Source: Deltaproteobacteria bacterium (GTDB lineage: Bacteria; Desulfobacterota; GWC2-55-46; DRQE01). Taken from it: a stretch of DNA of 13,036 nucleotides. Below are positions 7,759-13,036 of the stretch, piece after piece (positions within the stretch are counted from its first letter, which is position 1; the number at the start of each line of letters is the position of its first letter). Made by a program: the position numbers and the translations under genes. The notes beneath the pieces are model-generated. The model was not told where the DNA came from and searched no databases. It was given only the letters and a program-made list of their open reading frames with translations. The stretch covers positions 1-13,036 of the forward strand of contig DAOVXI010000024.1 in the NCBI GenBank assembly GCA_030636245.1, written 5' to 3'.

Positions 7759-7805
7759 TAGACGAAGATAGAGCAACAAGTAGGAGCCGGAACGAGCCAT
7801 AGACC

Positions 7806-7834
7806 TTGACAATATAAAGATCAGGGTTGATAAT
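7806..7834 (+). promoter_or_regulatory. sigma70 promoter of riboswitch unit 2
   Basis: TTGACA (7806-7811) and GATAAT (7829-7834) are 17 nt apart, with a predicted start near 7841. This gives unit 2 its own transcript even though unit 1 ends only 48 nt upstream. It is the best-scoring promoter of the three by eye. Confidence 0.75.
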
Positions 7835-7848
7835 ATAAGTAGTAAATA

Positions 7849-7934
7849 CTTTGCCTCAAGGCAAACCGTGGGTGACCGCGGGACGCAAAGCCACGAAGCT
7901 AAATTAACACATATAGCTTGTCGGGCCGCCAAAG
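7849..7934 (+). promoter_or_regulatory. GEMM-I riboswitch aptamer 2 (c-di-GMP type, G20)
   Basis: P1 is CTTTG (7849-7853) with CAAAG (7930-7934). The core GGCAAACC spans 7860-7867 with the ligand-reading G at 7860. The next hairpin is CCGTGG/CCGCGG with a GTGA (GNRA) tetraloop at 7872-7875. GGGACGCAAAGCC (7880-7892) matches the class core exactly, with the stacking A at 7887. GCC (7890-7892) pairs with GGC (7924-7926). The P3 arm AAGCTA/TAGCTT lies between ACGA and GTC. It precedes the second TPR paralogue. Confidence 0.95.
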
Positions 7935-7955
7935 AAAGTATCTTGGCGGTTTTTT
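7926..7955 (+). terminator. Intrinsic terminator, expression platform of riboswitch 2
   Basis: CCGCCAA (7926-7932) pairs with TTGGCGG (7943-7949), followed by T6 (7950-7955). The 5' arm is the same stretch that forms the 3' side of aptamer P1, so ligand binding and termination exclude each other. Confidence 0.9.
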
Positions 7956-7989
7956 ATATTTCACAGTGGTCGCAAAGGAGACTGCGCTT

Positions 7990-8544
7990 ATGGCAACAAA
8001 GAAGATAATATCAGTTCCCGGTAATGCAGATGAGGTATTTACTGGAAGCGAGTTGGATCTTGCCGTAGACCTTGCAAAATGCGGATGTTATAAGGAAGCA
8101 TTAGAGATCTTTATTTATAACATAACCTTTACCGAGGACCCAAGGGCTATCAGCTATTATGCTCTTTGTCGTGCTCTTGTGGATAAAGATATCAACTCAG
8201 CCGAGTCACTATGTCGATTGGCTATGCTAAAGGATTGCTTGTCAGCCGATATATTCCTGAATTCCGCAAAGATATTCTACATTATGGGTAACCGTAGGGA
8301 AGCGGTGCTTGCTTTAATTCGAGGTCTCTCCATAGACGGTGAACACAAGGGACTTAAAAAGTTCGGTGGAATTATGCATATGCGTAAAGGCTCTGCCATT
8401 CCTTTTCTTTCACGTGATAATGTCGCTAATGTTCTTCTTGGAAAGCTAATGGCGCGCAGGAGAAAGCATGTGAAGGAAGCGATGGAGACTAAGAAAACAG
8501 GCAAGAAAAAGAAGGACCGCACCGGAGCCTTACCTCAAATATGA
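7990..8544 (+). CDS. Riboswitch-controlled small TPR protein, paralogue 2
   Basis: This is a 184-residue homologue of the 7252 protein. It shares YYALCRA (56-62), DIFLNSAKIFYIMGNRREA (87-105), HKGLKKF (119-125), FLSRDN (139-144) and LGK (150-152). It differs by a strongly basic C-terminal tail after about residue 154, rich in Lys and Arg and including KKTGKKKKDR, which could bind nucleic acid or acidic partners; that is speculation. The frame is open further upstream to 7918, but those codons lie inside the riboswitch terminator. ATG 7990, with AAAGGAG at 7974-7980, is the real start. It is cytoplasmic, without signal or membrane segments. Function is unknown; regulation by the c-di-GMP-type riboswitch is well supported by the leader. 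Confidence 0.9.
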   Translation: MATKKIISVPGNADEVFTGSELDLAVDLAKCGCYKEALEIFIYNITFTEDPRAISYYALCRALVDKDINSAESLCRLAMLKDCLSADIFLNSAKIFYIMGNRREAVLALIRGLSIDGEHKGLKKFGGIMHMRKGSAIPFLSRDNVANVLLGKLMARRRKHVKEAMETKKTGKKKKDRTGALPQI

Positions 8545-8553
8545 AAATATTTG

Positions 8554-8601
8554 GAGTACCATAGGCACGGGGTACCACAGGCACGGAGTACCACAGACAC
8601 T
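8554..8601. repeat. Three tandem copies of a 16-bp repeat
   Basis: Units 8554-8569, 8570-8585 and 8586-8601 follow the pattern G(A/G)GTACCA(C/T)AGGCACG, with up to three differences in the last copy. They fill most of the 71-nt gap between the ends of the second TPR gene and the convergent DsrE-like gene. A small AT-rich hairpin (AAATAT 8537-8542 with ATATTT 8547-8552) precedes them. No T tract follows, so this is not an obvious intrinsic terminator. Confidence 0.8.
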
Positions 8602-8615
8602 TTGATCGTCAATGG

Positions 8616-8939
8616 CTAAAATGTCATAACCTTGTCGGAGTCCTTTATAAGTTCATGAAGGTCTTTCATCGTAGAGACAGGGCATATATCCGTGCCTTCT
8701 GAATCCCTTAGCTTAAGACACGTCCCACAAGCCATTATCTTACCGCCAATATCGACAAAAGATCGCACTTGAGCTTGGACATCAAAGCGCTTATCATTAA
8801 TCTCTTCAAGTTCAACTCCCTCGCCAAGAAGAAATACAGCCACATCATCGCCTTCTTTTATTGAAAAGTTGGCAAGCCTGAATGCATTAAAGACCGTCTC
8901 GGGGAGGATACCTGTTATAACTATACCGAGCTTCATCAC
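8616..8939 (-). CDS. DsrE/DsrF-like sulfur-relay family protein
   Basis: This 107-residue soluble protein has the DsrE-like alpha/beta pattern: LGIVITG at the N terminus, a NAFRLANFSIKEGDDVAVFLLGEGVEL middle, and the cysteine region KIMACGTCLKLR with Cys71 and Cys74. A third cysteine, Cys86, lies in TDICPVST. Family members carry persulfide sulfur on such a cysteine or act as small sulfur-handling or stress proteins. Here the Cys71 position fits the conserved site, but the substrate is unknown. The start is the ATG complement of 8937-8939, with AAAGGTG just upstream on the minus strand. It is the last gene of a three-gene minus-strand operon, 12 nt after the membrane-protein gene. Confidence 0.8.
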   Translation of the reverse strand: MMKLGIVITGILPETVFNAFRLANFSIKEGDDVAVFLLGEGVELEEINDKRFDVQAQVRSFVDIGGKIMACGTCLKLRDSEGTDICPVSTMKDLHELIKDSDKVMTF

Positions 8940-8951
8940 ACACCTTTCAGG

Positions 8952-9530
8952 TCATACCCAGCCAAGACGGATAGGTGTTCGGTAGACCCTGTATGAAAAG
9001 ATCGCGGCAAGCGCGATGATTATGATATTAAGAGTGAGCCCATACTGAGCTATTGTCTGAAGACCAAGAAGAACAATAACTATAAATATAAATAAACACA
9101 GAGCGGCAAGACGCTTACGTAATATTCTTAAAGGCCCGATCTTCTTAAGCGTTTCAGGGGGGATACTATCGCCGCTAACCCGGGCAAGTTCTTTTTCTAT
9201 TCCCGGCTGGATCTTGAAGTGGATAAATGAAAGCAGGGTACTCAGAACAAGAAGCAGAATAACTTTTGCCAGCAGTATACCATTCGTGAAGATGGCAGAT
9301 AGAGGCATTCCGCTGATAAGTACAAGTGAAATGCCGGAAGCAAAGGCTGTAAGCTGATATATATAACACCTTGAGGCTGCACCCTTGATAATATTCTCAA
9401 AGTACCTGTCAACGGCAAATGGTGCCTTGCCGAAAAGGACCCTTTCATTTACAACTATAAGGTTATAAAGGGGGGCTGACATGAAGATGATCGATAATAT
9501 GTGAATGAACTTTAGTGCGTCGTATGCCAT
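8952..9530 (-). CDS. Predicted integral membrane protein (DUF2269-like)
   Basis: This 192-residue protein has five hydrophobic segments, at roughly 8-26, 58-76, 84-105, 137-155 and 160-182. The N terminus LKFIHILSIIFM, with a histidine in the first helix, and the overall layout resemble DUF2269-type membrane proteins. The match is by eye and tentative. The function of that group is not established; membrane redox or haem-related roles have been guessed because of the histidine. It lies between the lipoprotein (22-nt gap) and the DsrE-like gene (12-nt gap), so all three probably act together at the membrane. GGGA stands 8-11 nt before the ATG. Confidence 0.65.
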   Translation of the reverse strand: MAYDALKFIHILSIIFMSAPLYNLIVVNERVLFGKAPFAVDRYFENIIKGAASRCYIYQLTAFASGISLVLISGMPLSAIFTNGILLAKVILLLVLSTLLSFIHFKIQPGIEKELARVSGDSIPPETLKKIGPLRILRKRLAALCLFIFIVIVLLGLQTIAQYGLTLNIIIIALAAIFSYRVYRTPIRLGWV

Positions 9531-9551
9531 AATTATATCCCGTGAGCTAAT

Positions 9552-9932
9552 TTACCAGCCTTCATAGTTCCAGTTCTTAAGCTTCATGGTATCTTTATTA
9601 AAACCAAGTGTCAACTCTTCACCCCTGGGGACATCCTCAACTATCTTGACCCTTTTAATTACAGAGGAGTTAGCTTCTTCCTTATAGCCAAGAAGTTTAT
9701 CCGGAACCTCAGATACCCAGACGGCGGTAAAGCTCTCTTCGGTTTCAGTTTTTCTCAGCGGCACACCCCAGCGAGTGACAGCGTCATCATATGTCATAAT
9801 GCCCAGAGAGGAGTCCATCATGGAGTAGAAGTCCTCTATGAACTTATCCTTCTTGGTCACCTGATCTGCTGAGGTGCATCCTGTACTGAACAAAAGAACC
9901 GTTAAAATGAAGATCGAGATGACCTTTTTCAT
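9552..9932 (-). CDS. Small predicted lipoprotein
   Basis: This 126-residue protein has a lipoprotein signal: Lys2/Lys3, a hydrophobic stretch and the lipobox STGC with the lipidated Cys at residue 19. The mature part is soluble. It includes SSLGIMTYDDAVTRWGVPLRK, where the pattern of aspartate followed by WG.P resembles small lipoproteins that carry a conserved D-W-G-P segment. I do not recognise a named family. It is the first gene of the minus-strand operon. The start is the ATG complement of 9930-9932, with GGGGGAAG as Shine-Dalgarno. Localisation to the inner or outer membrane cannot be decided; residues +2/+3 are Thr-Ser, which gives no Asp retention signal. Confidence 0.75.
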   Translation of the reverse strand: MKKVISIFILTVLLFSTGCTSADQVTKKDKFIEDFYSMMDSSLGIMTYDDAVTRWGVPLRKTETEESFTAVWVSEVPDKLLGYKEEANSSVIKRVKIVEDVPRGEELTLGFNKDTMKLKNWNYEGW

Positions 9933-9984
9933 GAACTACTTCCCCCATTAGAGTGATTTATTTTGATAATTCAATATTATATTA

Positions 9985-10013
9985 ATGTTATATCACTTTC
10001 ATCAAACTGTCAA
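9985..10013 (-). promoter_or_regulatory. Promoter of the lipoprotein/DUF2269-like/DsrE-like operon
   Basis: On the minus strand, TTGACA (10013-10008) and TAACAT (9990-9985) are separated by 17 nt, about 53 nt upstream of the lipoprotein start. An alternative -10, TATAAC, has only 15-nt spacing. It is divergent from the unit 3 promoter at 10083. Confidence 0.55.
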
Positions 10014-10082
10014 ATAAGTTGAGGGGTTGCAGCGTATTATTCAAAAAAGAATGCCGTAATGTTGCATTTTTTGATATATTCC

Positions 10083-10111
10083 TTGACCGAAACCGTCAAA
10101 AGTGCTACTAT
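10083..10111 (+). promoter_or_regulatory. sigma70 promoter of riboswitch unit 3
   Basis: TTGACC (10083-10088) and TACTAT (10106-10111) have 17-nt spacing and a predicted start near 10118, about 10 nt before aptamer 3. The geometry matches units 1 and 2. Confidence 0.65.
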
Positions 10112-10127
10112 AAAAATACTTAAACTC

Positions 10128-10217
10128 CCTTTGTCTCAGAGCAAACCTCGGGAAACCGTGGGACGCAGAGTCACGAAGCTTGGTGTAGATACACCATGCT
10201 GGTCGGGCCGCCAAAGG
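10128..10217 (+). promoter_or_regulatory. GEMM-Ib riboswitch aptamer 3 (A20, predicted 3',3'-cGAMP type)
   Basis: P1 is CCTTTG (10128-10133) with CAAAGG (10212-10217). GCAAACC is at 10141-10147. The hairpin CCTCGG/CCGTGG has a GAAA tetraloop (10152-10155), followed by GGGACGC and the stacking A (10167). The base at Vc2 position 20 is A (10140; context CAGAGCAAACC) instead of G. In characterised Geobacter GEMM-Ib aptamers this change gives cGAMP recognition, sometimes with residual c-di-GMP binding. GTC (10170-10172) pairs with GGC (10206-10208) through one G-U. The P3 arm is a strong GGTGT/ACACC hairpin inside AGC/GCT. Confidence 0.93.
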
Positions 10218-10243
10218 AAAAATTTTCCTGGCGGTCTTTTTTT
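10208..10243 (+). terminator. Intrinsic terminator, expression platform of riboswitch 3
   Basis: CCGCCA-AA-GGAAAA (10208-10221) pairs with TTTTCC-TGGCGG (10223-10234), leaving two bulged A residues, and is followed by TC and T7 to 10243. It is the most stable-looking of the three terminators. It again consumes the 3' side of the aptamer, predicting ligand-dependent read-through. Confidence 0.9.
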
Positions 10244-10279
10244 GTGCTTAAAACATGACCGTCAACAAAGGAGGGAGCA

Positions 10280-10762
10280 ATGAGCCAGTCAATAGAGTTA
10301 AATGAGAGGTTTTCCAGTAACGAGGTGACGGAAGGGGTAATTCTGGCCAGGCAAGGGCACTTTAAAGACGCTTTGCAGGTCTTTGAGCAGAATCTGGGCT
10401 TCACCCAGGATCCCACGGCAATGAGCTACTATGCTTTGAGCCTATCGGTCGTAGAAAGAGACCATGAACAAGGCATCAATCTCTGCCTGATGGCCCTCAG
10501 ACGTGACTCATATAACCCTGACATCTACCTGAACACCGCAAAGGTACTCTTTATTCAGAACAGAAAGTTCCAGGCCGTAAAAGCAATTCGAAAGGGGCTA
10601 TTGCTCGACAGTAAGCATAAGTCTCTTCTAAAATTCCATCAAAAAATAGGCATAAGAAAACGTCCGGTACTCTCATTCCTTTCGCGAAGAAGCATAATAA
10701 ACATTCTCCTCGGAAAGTTGAATGTTTTCAGGGTAAGTAGTAGCATCTTTACCGTGAGATAG
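10280..10762 (+). CDS. Riboswitch-controlled small TPR protein, paralogue 3
   Basis: This 160-residue protein is homologous to those at 7252 and 7990. Shared landmarks are GHFKDALQVFEQNL near 26-39, YYAL (50-53), DIYLNTAKVLFIQ (81-93), KAIRKGLLLDSKHKSLLKF (101-119), FLSR (133-136) and LGK (144-146). It has diverged at the sites where paralogues 1 and 2 agree: ALCRA has become ALSLS and FLSRDN has become FLSRRS. That matches its different riboswitch type. The ATG has an excellent AAAGGAGGGA Shine-Dalgarno. No signal peptide, membrane segment or catalytic motif is visible; a protein-binding role is inferred from the TPR fold. Expression should follow the A20 (cGAMP-type) riboswitch. Confidence 0.9.
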   Translation: MSQSIELNERFSSNEVTEGVILARQGHFKDALQVFEQNLGFTQDPTAMSYYALSLSVVERDHEQGINLCLMALRRDSYNPDIYLNTAKVLFIQNRKFQAVKAIRKGLLLDSKHKSLLKFHQKIGIRKRPVLSFLSRRSIINILLGKLNVFRVSSSIFTVR

Positions 10763-11022
10763 TCATATTTGCTCAGTTGACGCATTCGTCAATATTCTGC
10801 TGAGAGAGGGGGGGGTACTGTAATGCGCAGAAAAGTGCCTTCAGATCAACTCATTGCACCACACCTCAAGAGTTAAAAAACAGTGTTAATTCTAATTCAA
10901 TTATGGTAGTATTTTCGGTGAGTTAGAGCTTTTCGTTTATATTCTTTTTCGTGAGATGCGACATCAAATGCTTGAGTGGATATATGTGATAGGAATAATT
11001 TCTGTTTTAATTATATAATTTA
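10763..11022. other. Non-coding gap between TPR paralogue 3 and the polysaccharide genes
   Basis: The 260-nt gap has no credible gene. It contains a hairpin (TTGACG 10777-10782 with CGTCAA 10787-10792, inside CTCAG 10772-10776 / CTGAG 10800-10804) not followed by T residues, and a run of eight G (10808-10815). An AT-rich stretch with TATAAT (11014-11019) lies immediately before ATG 11023, too close to that codon to be its usual -10 box. No fourth GCAAACC/GGGACGC pair is present. Confidence 0.6.
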
Positions 11023-12468
11023 ATGAGTAAATATTTAGATCTCTTGGATAACTTAAGCATCACACATCGATTGGCTCTGATCATCACTGCTGCTTTTTTC
11101 GTGCGTCTTTATGTAGTTTTCAACGCTGTCATGATCCCGCCGGACAGTGTGACCTACTTAAGGCTCGCCTCTGAATTCGCTTCAGGCAACTACGGTGAAG
11201 CCTTTAACGTACAGCGCCCGCCGCTCTATCCCTTCCTGATCTCGGTATCTTCATATATTTTTGGTGACCTTGAGTTCTCAGCCAGGATCGTATCACTCGT
11301 TTTCGGAACACTTACCATTGCCACGGCGTTCTTGATCGGTAAAACAGTTTATGATGAGCGCACAGGGCTGATCACAGCGTTTCTTGTGGCCATTCATCCA
11401 TATCTAATTCGCTACTCAGGAGATGCCCTTACAGAAGGATTGTATCACTTTACTTTTTCGATAGCGGTACTGGCTTCAATGAAGGGTGCTATTGAGCGGA
11501 GTCCGAGGTGGATGATCGCCGCAGGGTTCTTTGTACTGCTAACATACATGACCAAACCGTCAGGGCTGGGTATCCTGTTTGTCACATCGCTTTGGGTATT
11601 GCTGTATAAACCCTTCAGCATAAAGGCAGACTGGGGAGAGAGATTAAAGCTGCTCCTTTCAGGTTGGCTGATTTTCATTATCCTTGCGCTACCATACCTT
11701 GTATTCTTATTTACGCAAACAGGGGAGGTGCCTGTTCTCGGTACCGCCCGTACCACCCCTATGAAACTTTTAATAACAATAGCATCTTCATTCCTATCTT
11801 TTGATAATATAAAAGTATTTGCCATACACCTTCCTGAGGCATTTACATATGGCTTCTTTCCATTGTTTATTATTTTCTTACTTAGACGCAGGAAAGAAGG
11901 TTTCAAAGAAACGGAGCTCTTCCTCTTCGCTATCGCTGTTGCTTATTTTATCATTATATTAGGTGTACTCCCGGATCGACGCTACATGGTTCAGCTTATG
12001 CCGGTTCTACTGATCTTTTCTGCCATGGGCTACATATACTTTAAGGAATGGGTGGTTCGTCGTAAACCAACCGCTGCTCCAATGATCGTTGCTGTTATTA
12101 TTCTGATAACGACCGTAGCCCAGGTTTCCCACGGCATGGTACCCCTTCAGAGAATCCACTTACCCGAGAGACTGGCAGGGGAGTTCATTCGCGATAACTT
12201 CGATGCACCTGTTACGATAATATCCAGGAGACCTGTGGTTGCGCACTACGCAGAGAGTGAGTTCGTCCTACTTGGAAAAAGTTACAGATCCTTCAGCTAC
12301 GAACTTATTAAATCGAGAAATATAATAATACTTGCCGGCTACAGTAAGTATCTTCCGGATACAGTAAGACTTATTGAGGAGAATTACGGCAAAGTGAGTA
12401 TTATCAAAACGATCAAAACAACAAAAAATAGGGATTATGTAATCTATCGCGTATCAAAGTCCAGATAA
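11023..12468 (+). CDS. GT39/ArnT-like membrane glycosyltransferase
   Basis: This 481-residue polytopic protein has about eleven hydrophobic segments and a short soluble C-terminal domain (about 390-481). The first periplasmic loop carries PPDSVTYLRLA, with Asp41 as the likely GT-C catalytic aspartate, then QRPPLYPFLIS, the pattern of the PMT_2/ArnT-type family that uses polyprenyl-phosphate-linked sugars. PDRRYMVQLMPVLLIFSAMGY in the last third is also typical. The family transfers a sugar to lipid, glycan or protein on the outer face of the inner membrane; the acceptor here is unknown. It is followed after 5 nt by a sugar phosphotransferase, pointing to surface-polysaccharide assembly. ATG 11023 lacks a clear Shine-Dalgarno, but the conserved first helix begins soon after. 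Confidence 0.85.
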   Translation: MSKYLDLLDNLSITHRLALIITAAFFVRLYVVFNAVMIPPDSVTYLRLASEFASGNYGEAFNVQRPPLYPFLISVSSYIFGDLEFSARIVSLVFGTLTIATAFLIGKTVYDERTGLITAFLVAIHPYLIRYSGDALTEGLYHFTFSIAVLASMKGAIERSPRWMIAAGFFVLLTYMTKPSGLGILFVTSLWVLLYKPFSIKADWGERLKLLLSGWLIFIILALPYLVFLFTQTGEVPVLGTARTTPMKLLITIASSFLSFDNIKVFAIHLPEAFTYGFFPLFIIFLLRRRKEGFKETELFLFAIAVAYFIIILGVLPDRRYMVQLMPVLLIFSAMGYIYFKEWVVRRKPTAAPMIVAVIILITTVAQVSHGMVPLQRIHLPERLAGEFIRDNFDAPVTIISRRPVVAHYAESEFVLLGKSYRSFSYELIKSRNIIILAGYSKYLPDTVRLIEENYGKVSIIKTIKTTKNRDYVIYRVSKSR

Positions 12469-12473
12469 CTACA

Positions 12474-13036
12474 ATGAAAAACTTTAAAATAAATAAACTC
12501 TTCGAAGTACTGGTTGTTCTTACAGCAGATCTCCTTGTAATGCTGTTCATATTTAAGTTGGCTGTTTTAATAAGAACCGACCTCCTGCCTTTGCTATACG
12601 GAAATTTTCCTGCTGAGTTCTCTCACGGCAAGATAATAAATAACTGGTGGGTATTTGTGATCTGGATATTCTTCTATGCATACGAGGGACTATATACCTC
12701 CATATTCTCATTTTGGGATGAGGTAAGATCTATCTGGAAGGCAATACTATATACCGTTGTCTGCATATTCGTTATTGTTTCACTCGGCAAGCTTGGTGCC
12801 GATGTTTCAAGAACCGTAATGCTTGTCATGGGTGCTCTCGCTATGATCATTATGCCGTTTACAAAAATATTATTAAAAAAACTCCTCCAAAGATTTGGAT
12901 TGCTCCGACGTAGAGCGGTGATACTCGGTGCAGGAGAGGCAGGAAGGCTTATCGTTCAGGCCCTCAGAAGAGAGCCCAACTTCGGCTATAATATACTCGG
13001 TTTCATTGATGACGATCCTGATTCTGCAGGAAAGAT
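12474..13036 (+). CDS. Polyprenyl-phosphate sugar phosphotransferase, N-terminal part
   Basis: The first 187 codons of a gene that continues past the window. Several hydrophobic segments lie within residues 10-130, with YEGLYTSIFSFWDEVRSIWKA between them, a stretch typical of WbaP/WcaJ-like initiating transferases. From about residue 145 a Rossmann-type CoA-binding-like domain begins: RRRAVILGAGEAGRLIVQAL...LGFIDDDP. In this family the catalytic phosphoglycosyl transferase domain lies at the C terminus, beyond the window, so activity cannot be checked. The family moves a sugar-1-phosphate from UDP-sugar to undecaprenyl phosphate, the first step of O-antigen, capsule or exopolysaccharide synthesis. 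It starts 5 nt after the GT39 stop and is almost certainly co-transcribed. A nucleotide-sugar epimerase is less likely because of the preceding membrane segments. Confidence 0.85.
   Translation, partial: MKNFKINKLFEVLVVLTADLLVMLFIFKLAVLIRTDLLPLLYGNFPAEFSHGKIINNWWVFVIWIFFYAYEGLYTSIFSFWDEVRSIWKAILYTVVCIFVIVSLGKLGADVSRTVMLVMGALAMIIMPFTKILLKKLLQRFGLLRRRAVILGAGEAGRLIVQALRREPNFGYNILGFIDDDPDSAGK

Noticed and set aside
7267..7932. Long minus-strand open frame (221 codons)
   Set aside because: It is antisense to TPR paralogue 1 and riboswitch 2, with no recognisable motif or start signal. The + strand reading is conserved in two other loci in the window.
7918..7989. N-terminal extension of TPR paralogue 2 starting inside the riboswitch
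   Set aside because: The extra 24 codons run through the aptamer 3' end and terminator. ATG 7990 has a proper AAAGGAG and matches the start region of the paralogues.
8554..8601. CRISPR-like repeat array
   Set aside because: The 16-bp units are directly abutting without spacers, and no cas gene is present.
10059..10283. Small + strand open frame over the third leader
   Set aside because: It lies across the promoter, aptamer and terminator of unit 3, and its sequence is explained by the structured RNA.
10763..11022. A possible fourth GEMM riboswitch before the GT39 gene
   Set aside because: I looked for GCAAACC, GGGACGC and a CCGCC/GGCGG terminator in this gap and found none.

Overview
The window reads as a chromosomal segment of a Gram-negative, AT-leaning bacterium. 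It has an outer-membrane beta-barrel protein, a lipobox lipoprotein and export signals. Three GEMM-I cyclic-dinucleotide riboswitches drive small TPR proteins, an arrangement that together with the protein style suggests a deltaproteobacterial (Desulfobacterota/Geobacter-like) lineage. That assignment is inference; no marker gene here fixes the taxon.

Layout. 1-68: tail of a + strand gene, followed by a bidirectional terminator. 136-1836 (-): TMTC-like GT-C membrane protein with a C-terminal TPR block. 1958-3792 (+): two-gene unit, an outer-membrane barrel protein followed 5 nt later by a REC-HisKA-HATPase signalling protein. 3807-5420 (-): nadB (L-aspartate oxidase), convergent with the kinase and divergent from the next unit; a perfect inverted repeat overlaps its likely -35 box. 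5557-6800 (+): a secreted SLT lytic transglycosylase, then pgsA. 6922-6998: tRNA-Arg(CCT) with its own promoter.

7046-10762 is the centrepiece. Three units each consist of a sigma70-type promoter, a GEMM-I aptamer, an intrinsic terminator that reuses the 3' edge of the aptamer, a Shine-Dalgarno site, and a paralogous 160-184 aa TPR protein ending in an FLSR...LGK motif. Units 1 and 2 are adjacent; unit 3 is separated from them by a minus-strand operon (lipoprotein, DUF2269-like membrane protein, DsrE-like protein; 9932 down to 8616). Aptamers 1 and 2 carry G at the ligand-reading position (Vc2 position 20), the c-di-GMP type. Aptamer 3 carries A there, the substitution that marks GEMM-Ib aptamers able to bind 3',3'-cGAMP. 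The terminator/aptamer overlap predicts ligand-induced read-through (ON switches). The locus therefore looks like a paralogue set whose members are individually wired to two different cyclic dinucleotides.

11023-13036 (+): start of a surface-polysaccharide region, a GT39-type membrane glycosyltransferase followed 5 nt later by the N-terminal part of a polyprenyl-phosphate sugar phosphotransferase that runs off the window.
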